Assembly (NCBI GenBank): GCA_021738565.1
Contig: JAIPBT010000018.1
Location: 17,466 to 81,465, forward strand
Reading direction: 5' to 3'
Length of the DNA: 64,000 bases
Origin: Bacteroidales bacterium
GTDB taxonomy: Bacteria > Bacteroidota > Bacteroidia > Bacteroidales > GCA-2748055
This document shows positions 11,272-19,445 of this stretch, one piece after another; within the stretch, counting starts at the first letter, position 1; each line of letters begins with the position of its first letter. The notes under the pieces are model-generated. The model was not told where the DNA came from. It made no database searches and saw nothing but the letters and a program-made list of their open reading frames with translations. Both the position numbers and the translations under genes were made by a program.

Positions 11272-12803
11272 TACGTTACATTATACCGCTCACATGGAAG
11301 CACTTCATATTTGTCTTCGTTTCAATTGTAATTCCATATGCTGAATTAACTGCGCAAAATGTAACTGAAATAGAGATCCTGAACGCAGATATCATTAAAT
11401 CCGATAAAACCCTTGGCAAAGGCGCCCAAAAGCTGCTGGGGAATGTTCAATTCAGGCATGAAGAAGCCACCATGACCTGTGATTCTGCCTATTTCTATTC
11501 TGATTCATACTCGATGGATGCTTTCAGCAATGTGAAATTTGAACAGGGAGACACCCTTTTTCTCTACGGGGACAGGGTCCATTACGAAGGAGAAACAAAA
11601 ATAGTCCAGGTTCGTTCAAATGTTAAACTCATCGACAAAGAGACGGTTCTGCGCACCGAATACCTTGATTACAACCGGGAAACAGAAATAGCATATTACC
11701 TGAATGGCGGCGTTATTACCGAGGGTGACAATAAACTTACCAGTGAACAGGGACATTACTACGCTTCCACAGAAATATTTCACTTCAAGGACAGCGTGGT
11801 TATAATCAACCCGGATTACACAATATATTCGGATACCATTAAGTACAACACGATAACAAGTGTTGCATATTTTTACGGCCCTACAGAGATCATAGGTGAT
11901 GAAAACTATATCTATTGTGAAAGCGGGTGGTACGATACTGAGAACAACATCTCCCTTGTGGATAAGAATGCATACTTTAAAAGGGAAGGCCGCACCCTTG
12001 TCGGCGACACATTGTATTACGAACGCGAAACAGGGTTTGGTAAGGCAACTTCCAATGTTGAATTGCATGATTCGGCCCAGAATATCGTTCTAAAGGGCAA
12101 TCATGGGATCTATTATGAAGTAGACCAACGAGCGACGCTTACTGACAGTGCCTTGATGATACAGATCGAGGATACCGATTCGCTGTTCATCCATGCAGAC
12201 ACCCTGCGGTCTGTGTCGGATACCAGTACAATTGATGATACACGCATTTTACTTGCATATCATCACGTGAAGTTCTACAGGTACGACATCCAGGGAATGT
12301 GTGATTCCCTTGCCTATATTGAAAAAGACAGTATTTTTCATATGTATGGCAATCCGGTGATCTGGTCTGATGAGAACCAGATCACAGCCTCAAAAATTGA
12401 GCTGAAAACCAGGGACCAGCAGCTTTACCGCTTGTATCTGAGGGATATCGCATTGCTCATTTCCCAGGAAGACAGTGTAAAATACAACCAGATCAGGGGG
12501 AAAAGCATGACCGGGTATTTCAACAATAACGACCTTGTAAAGCTTGATGTCAACGGAAACGGACAGACGATCTATTATGCAGAAGACCAGGGAGAGATCA
12601 TTGGTGCGATCCGTGCCGAATGTTCAGACCTGGTGATCTATTTAACGGACAATAAGGTCAGTAAGGTAAATTACCTTGTAAAACCCAGCGGCAAATATTA
12701 CCCGCTCTCCATGTTTCCAGATAATCAGTATTACCTGGATGGATTTTCATGGAATGACAAATGGAGGCCATTAAATTTCATTGATATTTTCACATGGAAA
12801 TAA
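11268..12803 (+). CDS. OstA/LptA-like lipopolysaccharide-transport family protein
   Basis: A 511-residue exported protein with a hydrophobic N-terminal signal (residues ~8-30) and a body of many short beta-strand repeats of the OstA-N/LptA type, such as LGKGAQKLLGNVQFRHEEAT, DSAYFYSDSYSMDAFSNVKF and GDTLYYERETGFGKATSNVE. Such repeats form the beta-jelly-roll bridge that moves LPS across the periplasm. Bacteroidota carry long OstA-like proteins in place of or beside compact LptA (about 185 aa); this one lacks the C-terminal LptD barrel. It overlaps surA by four bases. A role in LPS export or outer-membrane assembly is inferred from the fold and operon. Confidence 0.78.
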   Translation: MIRYIIPLTWKHFIFVFVSIVIPYAELTAQNVTEIEILNADIIKSDKTLGKGAQKLLGNVQFRHEEATMTCDSAYFYSDSYSMDAFSNVKFEQGDTLFLYGDRVHYEGETKIVQVRSNVKLIDKETVLRTEYLDYNRETEIAYYLNGGVITEGDNKLTSEQGHYYASTEIFHFKDSVVIINPDYTIYSDTIKYNTITSVAYFYGPTEIIGDENYIYCESGWYDTENNISLVDKNAYFKREGRTLVGDTLYYERETGFGKATSNVELHDSAQNIVLKGNHGIYYEVDQRATLTDSALMIQIEDTDSLFIHADTLRSVSDTSTIDDTRILLAYHHVKFYRYDIQGMCDSLAYIEKDSIFHMYGNPVIWSDENQITASKIELKTRDQQLYRLYLRDIALLISQEDSVKYNQIRGKSMTGYFNNNDLVKLDVNGNGQTIYYAEDQGEIIGAIRAECSDLVIYLTDNKVSKVNYLVKPSGKYYPLSMFPDNQYYLDGFSWNDKWRPLNFIDIFTWK

Positions 12804-12828
12804 AAAAGAGTCCTGACCGGCCCCTTAT

Positions 12829-13050
12829 CTAATATTCATCTTCATTAAAGAAAAAGTCGTCCTTGCTGGGATAGTCGGGCCAGATATCCTCAATGCTCTC
12901 ATATATCTCTCCCTCATCCTCTATCTCTTGCAAATTTTCGATAACTTCAAGAGGCGCTCCTGACCTGATAGCAAAATCTATCAGTTCATCCTTACTTGCA
13001 GGCCAGGGTGCATCTTCCAGTTTCGAAGCCAGTTCCAATGTCCAATACAT
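12829..13050 (-). CDS. DUF2795 small acidic protein
   Basis: A 73-residue cytoplasmic protein, very acidic at the C-terminus (PSKDDFFFNEDEY). The core YWTLELASKLEDAPWPASKDELIDFAIRSG matches the DUF2795 family (about 70 aa), abundant in Bacteroidota and of unknown function. It is a stand-alone gene, convergent with the OstA-like gene across 25 bp and followed (on its own strand) by nothing coupled. The conserved W-P-A-S/T-K-x-E-L-I-D-x-A pattern resembles a small helical DNA- or protein-binding unit, but that is a guess. Confidence 0.75.
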   Translation of the reverse strand: MYWTLELASKLEDAPWPASKDELIDFAIRSGAPLEVIENLQEIEDEGEIYESIEDIWPDYPSKDDFFFNEDEY

Positions 13051-13127
13051 ATCTCGAGCAATTACTTTACAGGTTGTACTACCTCTTTTATAAGCCGCAA
13101 ATATAGAATTTTTTTTTGTTAAAGCAA

Positions 13128-13688
13128 TTAAGGTTTCCAGCGTAATTCACCGGATCCCGAAGCATGCGCTAACTTTCTGGCTAACAGGAAGTAATAATCA
13201 GATAACCTGTTAAAGTATTTGATAAGAATCTCCTCTACATCCTCCTCTTCCGCAAGTCGGAGTATAATTCTTTCGGCCCGCCTGCAAATTGTACGCGCAA
13301 TGTGAGCCTGCGAAGCGGCGACTCCGCCACCGGGTATAATAAATGATGTCAATGCCGGTAAACTGTCATCCATCACATCAATAATCTTTTCCAGGTAGGT
13401 TACATCGTTTTCCGTAACGACAGGCATATTTTCAGGAAGGTTGTCGCCATCGGCAGCGAGAATCGATGCAGAGGACATCAGTTTATCCAGGATCTCCAGC
13501 AACTGTTTGCGAAGGTCATCTTCATCAACCAAGTCCCGGAGCAAGGCGGTATTGGCCATCAACTCATCAACGGTTCCGTAGGTTTCTATCTTAATGTGAT
13601 TTTTTGGAACCCTTCTGCCTCCAAGAAGTGATGTCTGCCCCTTGTCTCCCCCCCTGGTATAAATATTGGATTGTTTAATTTTCTTCAT
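13128..13688 (-). CDS. Cob(I)yrinic acid a,c-diamide adenosyltransferase, PduO type
   Basis: A 186-residue enzyme that transfers the adenosyl group of ATP to cob(I)alamin to make coenzyme B12. The start is set at MKKIKQSNIYTRGGDKGQTS; a longer reading adds 27 residues without family similarity. The N-terminal ATP-binding motif YTRGGDKGQTSLLGG (residues ~8-22), the helix RTICRRAERIILRLA and the C-terminal NRLSDYYFLLARKLA are PduO-family signatures, and length is normal (about 185). No other cobalamin gene or B12 riboswitch is visible nearby. It implies the cell uses adenosylcobalamin-dependent enzymes, for instance methylmalonyl-CoA mutase, encoded elsewhere. Confidence 0.9.
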   Translation of the reverse strand: MKKIKQSNIYTRGGDKGQTSLLGGRRVPKNHIKIETYGTVDELMANTALLRDLVDEDDLRKQLLEILDKLMSSASILAADGDNLPENMPVVTENDVTYLEKIIDVMDDSLPALTSFIIPGGGVAASQAHIARTICRRAERIILRLAEEEDVEEILIKYFNRLSDYYFLLARKLAHASGSGELRWKP

Positions 13689-13846
13689 TTTAAAATCTGT
13701 TGATTTCTGAATATTAAAAAATTTCTGCAAATTCAGGAACCCACATAACGCATATTTGTTAGGTTTCAAACCCTTCAGAATACTTTTTGTTTAATAGAAT
13801 GGGTTGAATTATTAAACAAATAATTCTTGATAAGGGGACGAACCAA

Positions 13847-14545
13847 TTATTCTATTGGTTGTTTGTTAACCTCATCCTTTTCCACCTCACCATCGATCAA
13901 CCTGATGATCCTGTGGGCTTGGCGTGCAATGCCCTCTTCATGGGTAACAAGAATGATGGTATTTCCGGCAGCATGAATATCATCCAGGAGTTTCATGATG
14001 TCAAGGGAGGTTTTTGAATCAAGGTTTCCCGTTGGCTCATCTGCAAGGATTATTGAAGGATTGTTGATAAGCGCCCTGGCAATCGCCACGCGCTGGCGCT
14101 GCCCCCCGGAAAGTTCATTCGGCTTGTGGTCCATCCTGTCGGTTAATTGTACATCCTCAATAACCTTCCCGGCCCTGTCGAGCCTGGTTTGTTTCCCTAC
14201 ACCGGCATAGACCATTGGTAACATCACATTTTCCAGCGCTGTATACCGGGGAAGAAGATTAAAGGTCTGAAATACAAAACCGATTTCACTGTTGCGTATC
14301 TCTGCCAGCTGGTTGTCCTCCATTTTACTGACATCCGTACCATTGAGCACATAATTGCCTCCGGTAGCAGTATCCAGGCATCCGATCAGATTCATCAATG
14401 TAGATTTACCGGATCCCGATGGTCCCATTATGGCAACATATTCATTGGGCCGTATGTTGATCGATACCGATCTTAAAGCATTTACAACTATGGTTCCGAC
14501 GTAATAGTCCTTAACTATATTCTTTAATTCAATGATGTATTTCAT
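13847..14545 (-). CDS. ABC transporter ATP-binding protein, MacB/LolD-like
   Basis: A 232-residue nucleotide-binding subunit. Walker [10 protein letters not shown] (residues ~41-49), Q-loop [17 protein letters not shown], signature [15 protein letters not shown], Walker [14 protein letters not shown] and the H-loop LVTHE are all present. Length and the FNLLPR/TALENV pattern fit the MacB/LolD/FtsE subfamily, which pairs with FtsX-like permeases. No permease gene is adjacent: upstream is the 366-bp repeat-bearing gap before recG, downstream the adenosyltransferase. It must therefore partner with a permease elsewhere. Possible jobs are lipoprotein release or efflux of antimicrobial peptides; the sequence does not decide. 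Confidence 0.88.
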   Translation of the reverse strand: MKYIIELKNIVKDYYVGTIVVNALRSVSINIRPNEYVAIMGPSGSGKSTLMNLIGCLDTATGGNYVLNGTDVSKMEDNQLAEIRNSEIGFVFQTFNLLPRYTALENVMLPMVYAGVGKQTRLDRAGKVIEDVQLTDRMDHKPNELSGGQRQRVAIARALINNPSIILADEPTGNLDSKTSLDIMKLLDDIHAAGNTIILVTHEEGIARQAHRIIRLIDGEVEKDEVNKQPIE

Positions 14546-14680
14546 GGTAAAATCAAATTGATCACTAAAGTAGCTATTATAAGGTATATTGCGGTCAAAA
14601 TTTTTAAATTATTCATATAAAATATTGTATTATGCATTAGATTTAAGAATTTCAGCAAAAAAACAAAATAATTGTTCTTA

Positions 14681-14730
14681 AAAAATGCAAAGTTTTCTGC
14701 ATATATGAATGAAAAACCTTGTATTTTATA
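14681..14730. repeat. Hairpin repeat, related copy at 63937-63986
   Basis: Imperfect inverted repeat: arms ATGCAAAGTTTTC (14685-14697) and GAAAAACCTTGTAT (14711-14724). The same arms, in nearly perfect form (ATGCAAGGTTTT / AAAACCTTGCAT), occur at 63941-63980, and both copies are preceded by ATTGTTC and followed by ATAA. Two related copies 49 kb apart indicate an interspersed element. Confidence 0.55.
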
Positions 14731-14753
14731 ATTAGTGCATGGCTTCTTTAACT

Positions 14754-14902
14754 AGTGTTTGTCAATAAAGTCGAGTGGCTGGATCATAAAGTTCGAGAGC
14801 AAAGCGCGCAAAAATCTTAAACCGCAGTATCCGCCGACGGATGGATTCGAGGATTTAAGATTTTTGCAGCAATGCAGCTATCGGACTTTATGGACAGACA
14901 CT
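14754..14902. mobile_element. MITE-like palindromic element abutting recG
   Basis: A 149-bp imperfect palindrome with no coding potential. The terminal inverted repeats begin AGTGTTTGTCAATAAAGTC on the left and, on the opposite strand of the right end, AGTGTCTGTCCATAAAGTC. A second internal inverted repeat (CAAAAATCTTAAACC / GGATTTAAGATTTTTG) brackets a GC-rich centre. The element is flanked by AACT on both sides (14750-14753 and 14903-14906), a possible target-site duplication. The first 28 bases recur exactly at 41502-41529. No transposase is encoded, so movement would need one in trans. Confidence 0.6.
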
Positions 14903-14911
14903 AACTAAGCA

Positions 14912-17014
14912 ATGGAAAACTTTCTAAAACAGGACATCCAGTTTTTGACCGGTGTTGGGCCGGTAAGGGGGGAAATACTCAGGAAGGAGATCAGCGTTCA
15001 CACATTTGAAGATCTTTTATATTACTTCCCGTTCAGGTATATAGATAAAAGCAAATTTTACAAGGTCAGGGAGATCCATCCTGACCTGCCATACATACAA
15101 ATCAAGGGCAGTATAAAAAAATACAGCAAAATCGGCAGCGGCCGTGGGAAGAGGATTGTAGCTGCCTTTGGCGATGAAACAGGTACGGTGGAACTGGTCT
15201 GGTTCAAAGGGGCCAAATGGATCCCTGAAAACTATCCGCCCGGAAAAGAGATCGTCATTTTCGGGAAGCCGTCAGCATACAACCGGAAACTTAATATTGT
15301 GCATCCCGAGATAGAGGATCCATCCAAAATAAAGAAGGTCCGTTCTAATCTTCAGGCCGTATATTCCACAACTGAAAAAATGAAGGATAACTATCTTACT
15401 TCAAAAGCAATAAGCAAACTTCAGGCAAATTTACTGGAGATGCTGCCGGCCAAATTCAGTGAGACCCTTCCCTACTGGTTGCTGCAGGATCTGAAACTGG
15501 TTACACTTGACCTGGCGCTGAAGCAGATCCATTTTCCGGATTCAGTCAGGGATTACAAAAATGCAGAGCTTCGCCTAAAATTTGAAGAGCTCTTTTATAT
15601 TCAATTAAATATCCTTCAAAAGAAAACAGTCCGCAAAACTGAATTCAGGGGAAATAAATTCAGCTCGGTCGGAGATTACTTAAATTCCTTTTACAAGAAA
15701 AAACTTCCCTTTGAACTCACAGACGCACAAAAAAAAGTACTCAGGGAGATCCGGGCAGACCTGGGTTCGGGAATACAAATGAACCGGCTTTTGCAGGGGG
15801 ACGTTGGGAGCGGAAAGACCCTTGTAGCATTGATGTCAATGTTGATCGCCCTGGACAACAACTACCAGGCATGTCTGATGGCCCCGACTGAAATACTGGC
15901 AAACCAGCATTTCATGAGCATCAGCAATATGCTGAAAGGAATGGATGTAAAAGTGGACCTGCTAACCGGTTCAACAAAAAAGAGGCAGCGGGACAGTATC
16001 CATGAAGATCTTGAGAATGGATCCATGCAGATACTTATAGGCACACATGCATTGCTGGAAGATGTGGTCCAATTCAGTAACCTGGGACTGGTCATTATTG
16101 ATGAACAACATCGCTTCGGGGTGGCACAGCGGGCCAGGTTATGGAAAAAAAGTAAAGTTCTGCCTCATGTACTTGTAATGACCGCAACACCCATACCCAG
16201 AACCCTTTCAATGACACTTTACGGAGACCTTGATGTATCAGTGATCGACGAGCTGCCACCGGGAAGGAAACCAATCATTACAAAGCGCTTCCATGACAAC
16301 CAGCGTCTGAAGGTCTTTGGATTTTTAAAAAAGGAGATTTCTGTTGGAAGGCAGGTCTATATAGTATATCCGCTGATCAAAGAATCAGAAAAAATGGATT
16401 ACAAGGACCTGGAAGACGGATTGGAAAGCATTGCACGGGCTTTTCCCCCTCCTGATTACCAGATAAGTGTTGTCCATGGTAAAATGAAATCAGAGGAAAA
16501 AGAGATTTCCATGCGGCATTTTGTGGAGGGCCGGACCAATATTATGGTTTCTACCACTGTAATTGAAGTGGGGGTTGATGTAGCAAATGCGTCGATCATG
16601 GTGATTGAAAGTGCCGAAAGATTTGGCCTCTCCCAGCTCCACCAGTTAAGGGGCCGCGTGGGAAGGGGTGCTGAACAATCCTACTGTATCCTCATGTCGG
16701 GGTACAAATTATCGGATGACGGGCGCAAGAGGCTGGAAACCATGGTATCAACAAATGATGGTTTTGAAATAGCCGAAGTGGACCTGAAATTGCGCGGTCC
16801 GGGAGACCTGGAGGGCACACAGCAAAGTGGGATCCCCTTCAATCTTAAAATTGCCCACCTTGGTAAAGACCAGCAGATCCTGACCCTTGCAAGGGATGTC
16901 GCGGATAAGGTTCTTGAAGAGGACCCCAATCTCGGGATGGAAAAGAATTTCATTTTCAGGAAATACCTTAAAAAAGGCTCGCCTAATCAGGTGAAGTGGG
17001 AATATATATCATAA
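14912..17014 (+). CDS. recG: ATP-dependent DNA helicase RecG
   Basis: A 700-residue helicase that reverses stalled replication forks and processes branched DNA. The N-terminal wedge/OB domain includes VGPVRGEILRKE and FGDETGTVELVWFKGAKW. Helicase motifs: LLQGDVGSGKTLVAL (Walker A at residue ~297), IIDEQHRFGVAQRARL (motif II near residue 397), VMTATPIPRTLSMTLYGDLD (motif III) and LSQLHQLRGRVGRG (motif VI). Length is typical. Its ATG sits nine bases after a palindromic MITE-like element, so the native promoter and leader may have been replaced or altered. Convergent with the HD hydrolase gene, 11 bp apart. Confidence 0.96.
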   Translation: MENFLKQDIQFLTGVGPVRGEILRKEISVHTFEDLLYYFPFRYIDKSKFYKVREIHPDLPYIQIKGSIKKYSKIGSGRGKRIVAAFGDETGTVELVWFKGAKWIPENYPPGKEIVIFGKPSAYNRKLNIVHPEIEDPSKIKKVRSNLQAVYSTTEKMKDNYLTSKAISKLQANLLEMLPAKFSETLPYWLLQDLKLVTLDLALKQIHFPDSVRDYKNAELRLKFEELFYIQLNILQKKTVRKTEFRGNKFSSVGDYLNSFYKKKLPFELTDAQKKVLREIRADLGSGIQMNRLLQGDVGSGKTLVALMSMLIALDNNYQACLMAPTEILANQHFMSISNMLKGMDVKVDLLTGSTKKRQRDSIHEDLENGSMQILIGTHALLEDVVQFSNLGLVIIDEQHRFGVAQRARLWKKSKVLPHVLVMTATPIPRTLSMTLYGDLDVSVIDELPPGRKPIITKRFHDNQRLKVFGFLKKEISVGRQVYIVYPLIKESEKMDYKDLEDGLESIARAFPPPDYQISVVHGKMKSEEKEISMRHFVEGRTNIMVSTTVIEVGVDVANASIMVIESAERFGLSQLHQLRGRVGRGAEQSYCILMSGYKLSDDGRKRLETMVSTNDGFEIAEVDLKLRGPGDLEGTQQSGIPFNLKIAHLGKDQQILTLARDVADKVLEEDPNLGMEKNFIFRKYLKKGSPNQVKWEYIS

Positions 17015-17025
17015 TACGCCTTTAC

Positions 17026-17673
17026 TTACAACCTGCCTTCCCATTCACCCAGGAATCGATTGACATAATCAACCATATAGATGTGGCGTTCCTCTGCCAG
17101 TTTTTTACCTGCTTTGGTATTCATAAGATCCCTGAGCAGAAATAATTTCTCATAAAAATGATTCAGAGTGGGTGAAGCGGAATTCATGTAAGTCTGCGTA
17201 TCTGTGTATTCCTTCACTGGGACATCCGGATCGTACAATGGCCTGTTCCTAAAGCCACCATAATTGAATGTCCTTGCAATTCCTATGGCCCCCATGGCAT
17301 CCAGCCGATCGGCATCCTGTACTATCATGAACTCAATAGAATTGATCTCAGATTTTACCGCATGTTTTTTGAAAGAAATATTGTTGATGATCTCCCGGAC
17401 ATGACCAGCCTTGTTGCCAGGAAACCCATTCATGGTTAAAAAATCATATGCGATATTGCCACCGTCTGATTCAGAGCCTTCATGGAATTTTGTATCGGCA
17501 ATGTCATGCAATATAGCAGCCAATTCAATAACATCGGTATCGCCCGTTGATTCTTCACTTTGGATCCTCCTTGCCAGGTTCAGCACCCTTTCGGTGTGAC
17601 TCCAGTCGTGCCCAGCGTCAAACGATCTTAATCTTTCTTTTGCAAAAGCGATTGCTGCAGTTTGTATTTTCAT
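17026..17673 (-). CDS. HD-domain phosphohydrolase
   Basis: A 215-residue cytoplasmic protein with the HD metal-binding signature: H in HDWSHTERVLNLA (residues ~22-34), then LAAILHDIAD (HD pair), a histidine in AGHVREIINNISF and the distal aspartate in IVQDADRLDAMGAIGIAR. This order (H...HD...D) is that of the YedJ-like HD superfamily, which contains nucleotidases and phosphohydrolases. Length fits (about 210-230). It lies five bases downstream of rnfA on the same strand and may be transcribed with the rnf operon, but nothing in the sequence ties it to Rnf function. The substrate is unknown. Confidence 0.85.
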   Translation of the reverse strand: MKIQTAAIAFAKERLRSFDAGHDWSHTERVLNLARRIQSEESTGDTDVIELAAILHDIADTKFHEGSESDGGNIAYDFLTMNGFPGNKAGHVREIINNISFKKHAVKSEINSIEFMIVQDADRLDAMGAIGIARTFNYGGFRNRPLYDPDVPVKEYTDTQTYMNSASPTLNHFYEKLFLLRDLMNTKAGKKLAEERHIYMVDYVNRFLGEWEGRL

Positions 17674-17678
17674 CTATC

Positions 17679-18251
17679 CTATACGATGCCTGTAAAACCC
17701 ATAAATGCAAGTGCCATTAATCCGGCAACGATGAATGCAATGGGAACGCCTTTCATCGGTTTTGGAACATCCATCAAGTCAAGATGCTCACGGATACCTG
17801 AAAATGTTACAAGAGCCAATCCGAATCCGATGGCATTACCGATGGCAAATACCGCACTTTCCAGCAGGTTGAAATCTTTTTGCACGGCCAGCACAGCAAC
17901 GCCCAGTACAGCACAATTTGTTGTGATCAAAGGAAGAAAGATTCCCAGTGCCTGGTAAAGCGGCGGACTGATTTTTTTCAGCATAATCTCCACCATTTGG
18001 ACAAGGGAAGCGATCACCAGGATGAATGTAATGGTCCTGAGGTAGGTCAGTTCGAGCGGAACCAGCACAAACTGAAATATAAGGTAGGTAAATATGGTTG
18101 CGATCACCATTACAAAAGTAACGGCCCCGGTCATGCCAACTGCTGTATCAACCTTGTTGGAAACCCCGATAAAAGGGCATATCCCCAAAAACTGGTTCAA
18201 AACGATATTGCTGACAAAAACAGCTCCGATTATGATCAGTACATATTCCAT
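17679..18251 (-). CDS. rnfA: Rnf complex membrane subunit RnfA
   Basis: A 190-residue integral membrane protein with six predicted helices, starting VLIIIGAVFVSNIVLNQFLG. It is homologous in pattern to NqrE/RsxA: NQFLGICPFIGVSNKVDTAVG near the N-terminus and LITTNCAVLGVAV in helix four, whose conserved cysteines take part in the membrane-embedded iron-sulfur site of RnfA/E. RnfA and RnfE form a pseudo-symmetric pair in the cytoplasmic membrane. It is the final subunit gene of rseC-rnfBCDGEA and starts two bases after the rnfE stop. Confidence 0.95.
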   Translation of the reverse strand: MEYVLIIIGAVFVSNIVLNQFLGICPFIGVSNKVDTAVGMTGAVTFVMVIATIFTYLIFQFVLVPLELTYLRTITFILVIASLVQMVEIMLKKISPPLYQALGIFLPLITTNCAVLGVAVLAVQKDFNLLESAVFAIGNAIGFGLALVTFSGIREHLDLMDVPKPMKGVPIAFIVAGLMALAFMGFTGIV

Positions 18252-18253
18252 GA

Positions 18254-18841
18254 TTAAGCAGTTTTTTCTTTTAACTTATTGGCAATAACAATCAGATATC
18301 CCAATGCTATAAAGGCACCGGGAGGAAGTATGAAAAGGAGCATGCCATCTCCTCTTATGAATGACAATCCAAAGATCGCCCCACTGCCAAGTATTTCCCT
18401 GACGGCGCCAAGAGAGGTAAGGGCCAGCGCAAATCCGATGCCCAATCCAAGACCGTCAACAATGGAAGAAATGATGTTATTTTTTGATGCAAATGCTTCT
18501 GCACGTCCCAAAACAAGGCAGTTTACCACGATCAGAGGAATAAAAAGACCCAATGCATCGAAAAGTGCCGGAAGATATGCCTTCATTACCATTTCAACCA
18601 CGGTGACAAAGGTTGCAATAATTACAATGAAGGCAGGTATCCTTACCTTATCGGGGATCTGGTTTTTGATCAGGGATACCACGAAGTTTGACATTAAAAG
18701 AACAAACGTGGTTGCAAGTCCCATACCCAGTCCGTTGACAGCAGAGGTGGTAACCCCGAGGGTCGGACATAATCCCAGGAACATAACAAAAACCGCATTT
18801 TCCCTGAGCAGTCCTTTGCTGAAATTTTTCCACTGGTTCAT
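18254..18841 (-). CDS. rnfE: Rnf complex membrane subunit RnfE
   Basis: A 195-residue membrane protein paralogous to RnfA. The start is taken at MNQWKNFSKGLLRENAVF, which matches family N-termini and lies 25 bp after the rnfG stop; a longer reading would run back into rnfG. Motifs VMFLGLCPTLGVTTSAVNG and LIVVNCLVLGRAEAFASKN carry the conserved cysteines of the RnfA/E pair. About six transmembrane helices are predicted. In the complex it transfers electrons across the membrane between the cytoplasmic RnfB side and the periplasmic flavins of RnfG/RnfD. Confidence 0.94.
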   Translation of the reverse strand: MNQWKNFSKGLLRENAVFVMFLGLCPTLGVTTSAVNGLGMGLATTFVLLMSNFVVSLIKNQIPDKVRIPAFIVIIATFVTVVEMVMKAYLPALFDALGLFIPLIVVNCLVLGRAEAFASKNNIISSIVDGLGLGIGFALALTSLGAVREILGSGAIFGLSFIRGDGMLLFILPPGAFIALGYLIVIANKLKEKTA

Positions 18842-18866
18842 ATCTGAGTTTGTTTGGTGGTTATAA

Positions 18867-19445
18867 TTAATTTTTTTTGCTTTCCATGTAAGCATCATAG
18901 GCGCGCTGAACAGCCTCACAATATGCTCTTGATGAAATCGTAGAGGCTGTGATGGCATCAACATCCCCCCGGTCCTTTGCTACCCTGAGTCTGAATTCAT
19001 CAGGATGCTTTCCCATGAACTGAACATGAAAGTCTGATTTGGCTTGTTCCATTTTATCTCCAAGGCCGGGTGTTTCTGCATGACTGACAACTGCTACATC
19101 GATGATCGCGCCGGTTGTATCAAAACCCACCATCAGTTTAAATTCCCCGCTGAAGCCATTGTTGGTAAATGTCTCCACAGCGGTAGCAATCTCCTTTCCG
19201 TCAACTTTAACTGAGTACAAGGTCACTGAGTCACCATCGATACCAAGCTTTTTAAAATCTTCAGAAGGAGTGTTATTGAATTCCGGAACTACCGCTTCTA
19301 TGGCTTCATTCTTTTTCCTAAGTTCAGCAAGCCTGATGGGTTCCTTTGTAAGTGCATAAACACTTCCCAGTAACCCTGCAGCCATAAGTGCAACGATTGA
19401 AAGGGTCGTAAGCATACTGGTAAAATTTGATTCCTTTTTAGCCAT
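18867..19445 (-). CDS. rnfG: Rnf complex flavoprotein subunit RnfG
   Basis: A 192-residue protein with one N-terminal membrane helix (SMLTTLSIVALMAAGLLGSV) and a periplasmic FMN-binding domain. Motifs PGLGDKMEQA and DAITASTISSRAYCEAVQ match the RnfG/NqrC FMN region, in which FMN is bound covalently through the threonine of an S/T-x-x-T motif (here TAST). The start is decided by a strong ribosome-binding site: on the minus strand GGAGG lies eight bases before ATG at 19445. That start overlaps the end of rnfD by eight bases. It relays electrons between membrane subunits and RnfD. Confidence 0.93.
   Translation of the reverse strand: MAKKESNFTSMLTTLSIVALMAAGLLGSVYALTKEPIRLAELRKKNEAIEAVVPEFNNTPSEDFKKLGIDGDSVTLYSVKVDGKEIATAVETFTNNGFSGEFKLMVGFDTTGAIIDVAVVSHAETPGLGDKMEQAKSDFHVQFMGKHPDEFRLRVAKDRGDVDAITASTISSRAYCEAVQRAYDAYMESKKN

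Larger units (their letters stand above)
14546..14911. other. 366-bp gap upstream of recG, AT-rich with two repeat elements
   Basis: No coding region is seen. The left part (14546-14670) is plain AT-rich sequence that should hold the promoter of the ABC ATPase gene. A hairpin repeat lies at 14681-14724 and a MITE-like palindrome at 14754-14902, ending nine bases before the recG ATG. Confidence 0.7.

Noticed and set aside
13689..13769. 27-residue extension of the adenosyltransferase
   Set aside because: The conserved ATP-binding motif normally lies within about ten residues of the start, which fits the ATG at 13688.
17880..18866. Long open frames antisense to rnfA and rnfE
   Set aside because: Opposite-strand shadows of membrane-protein genes; no start context or family features.
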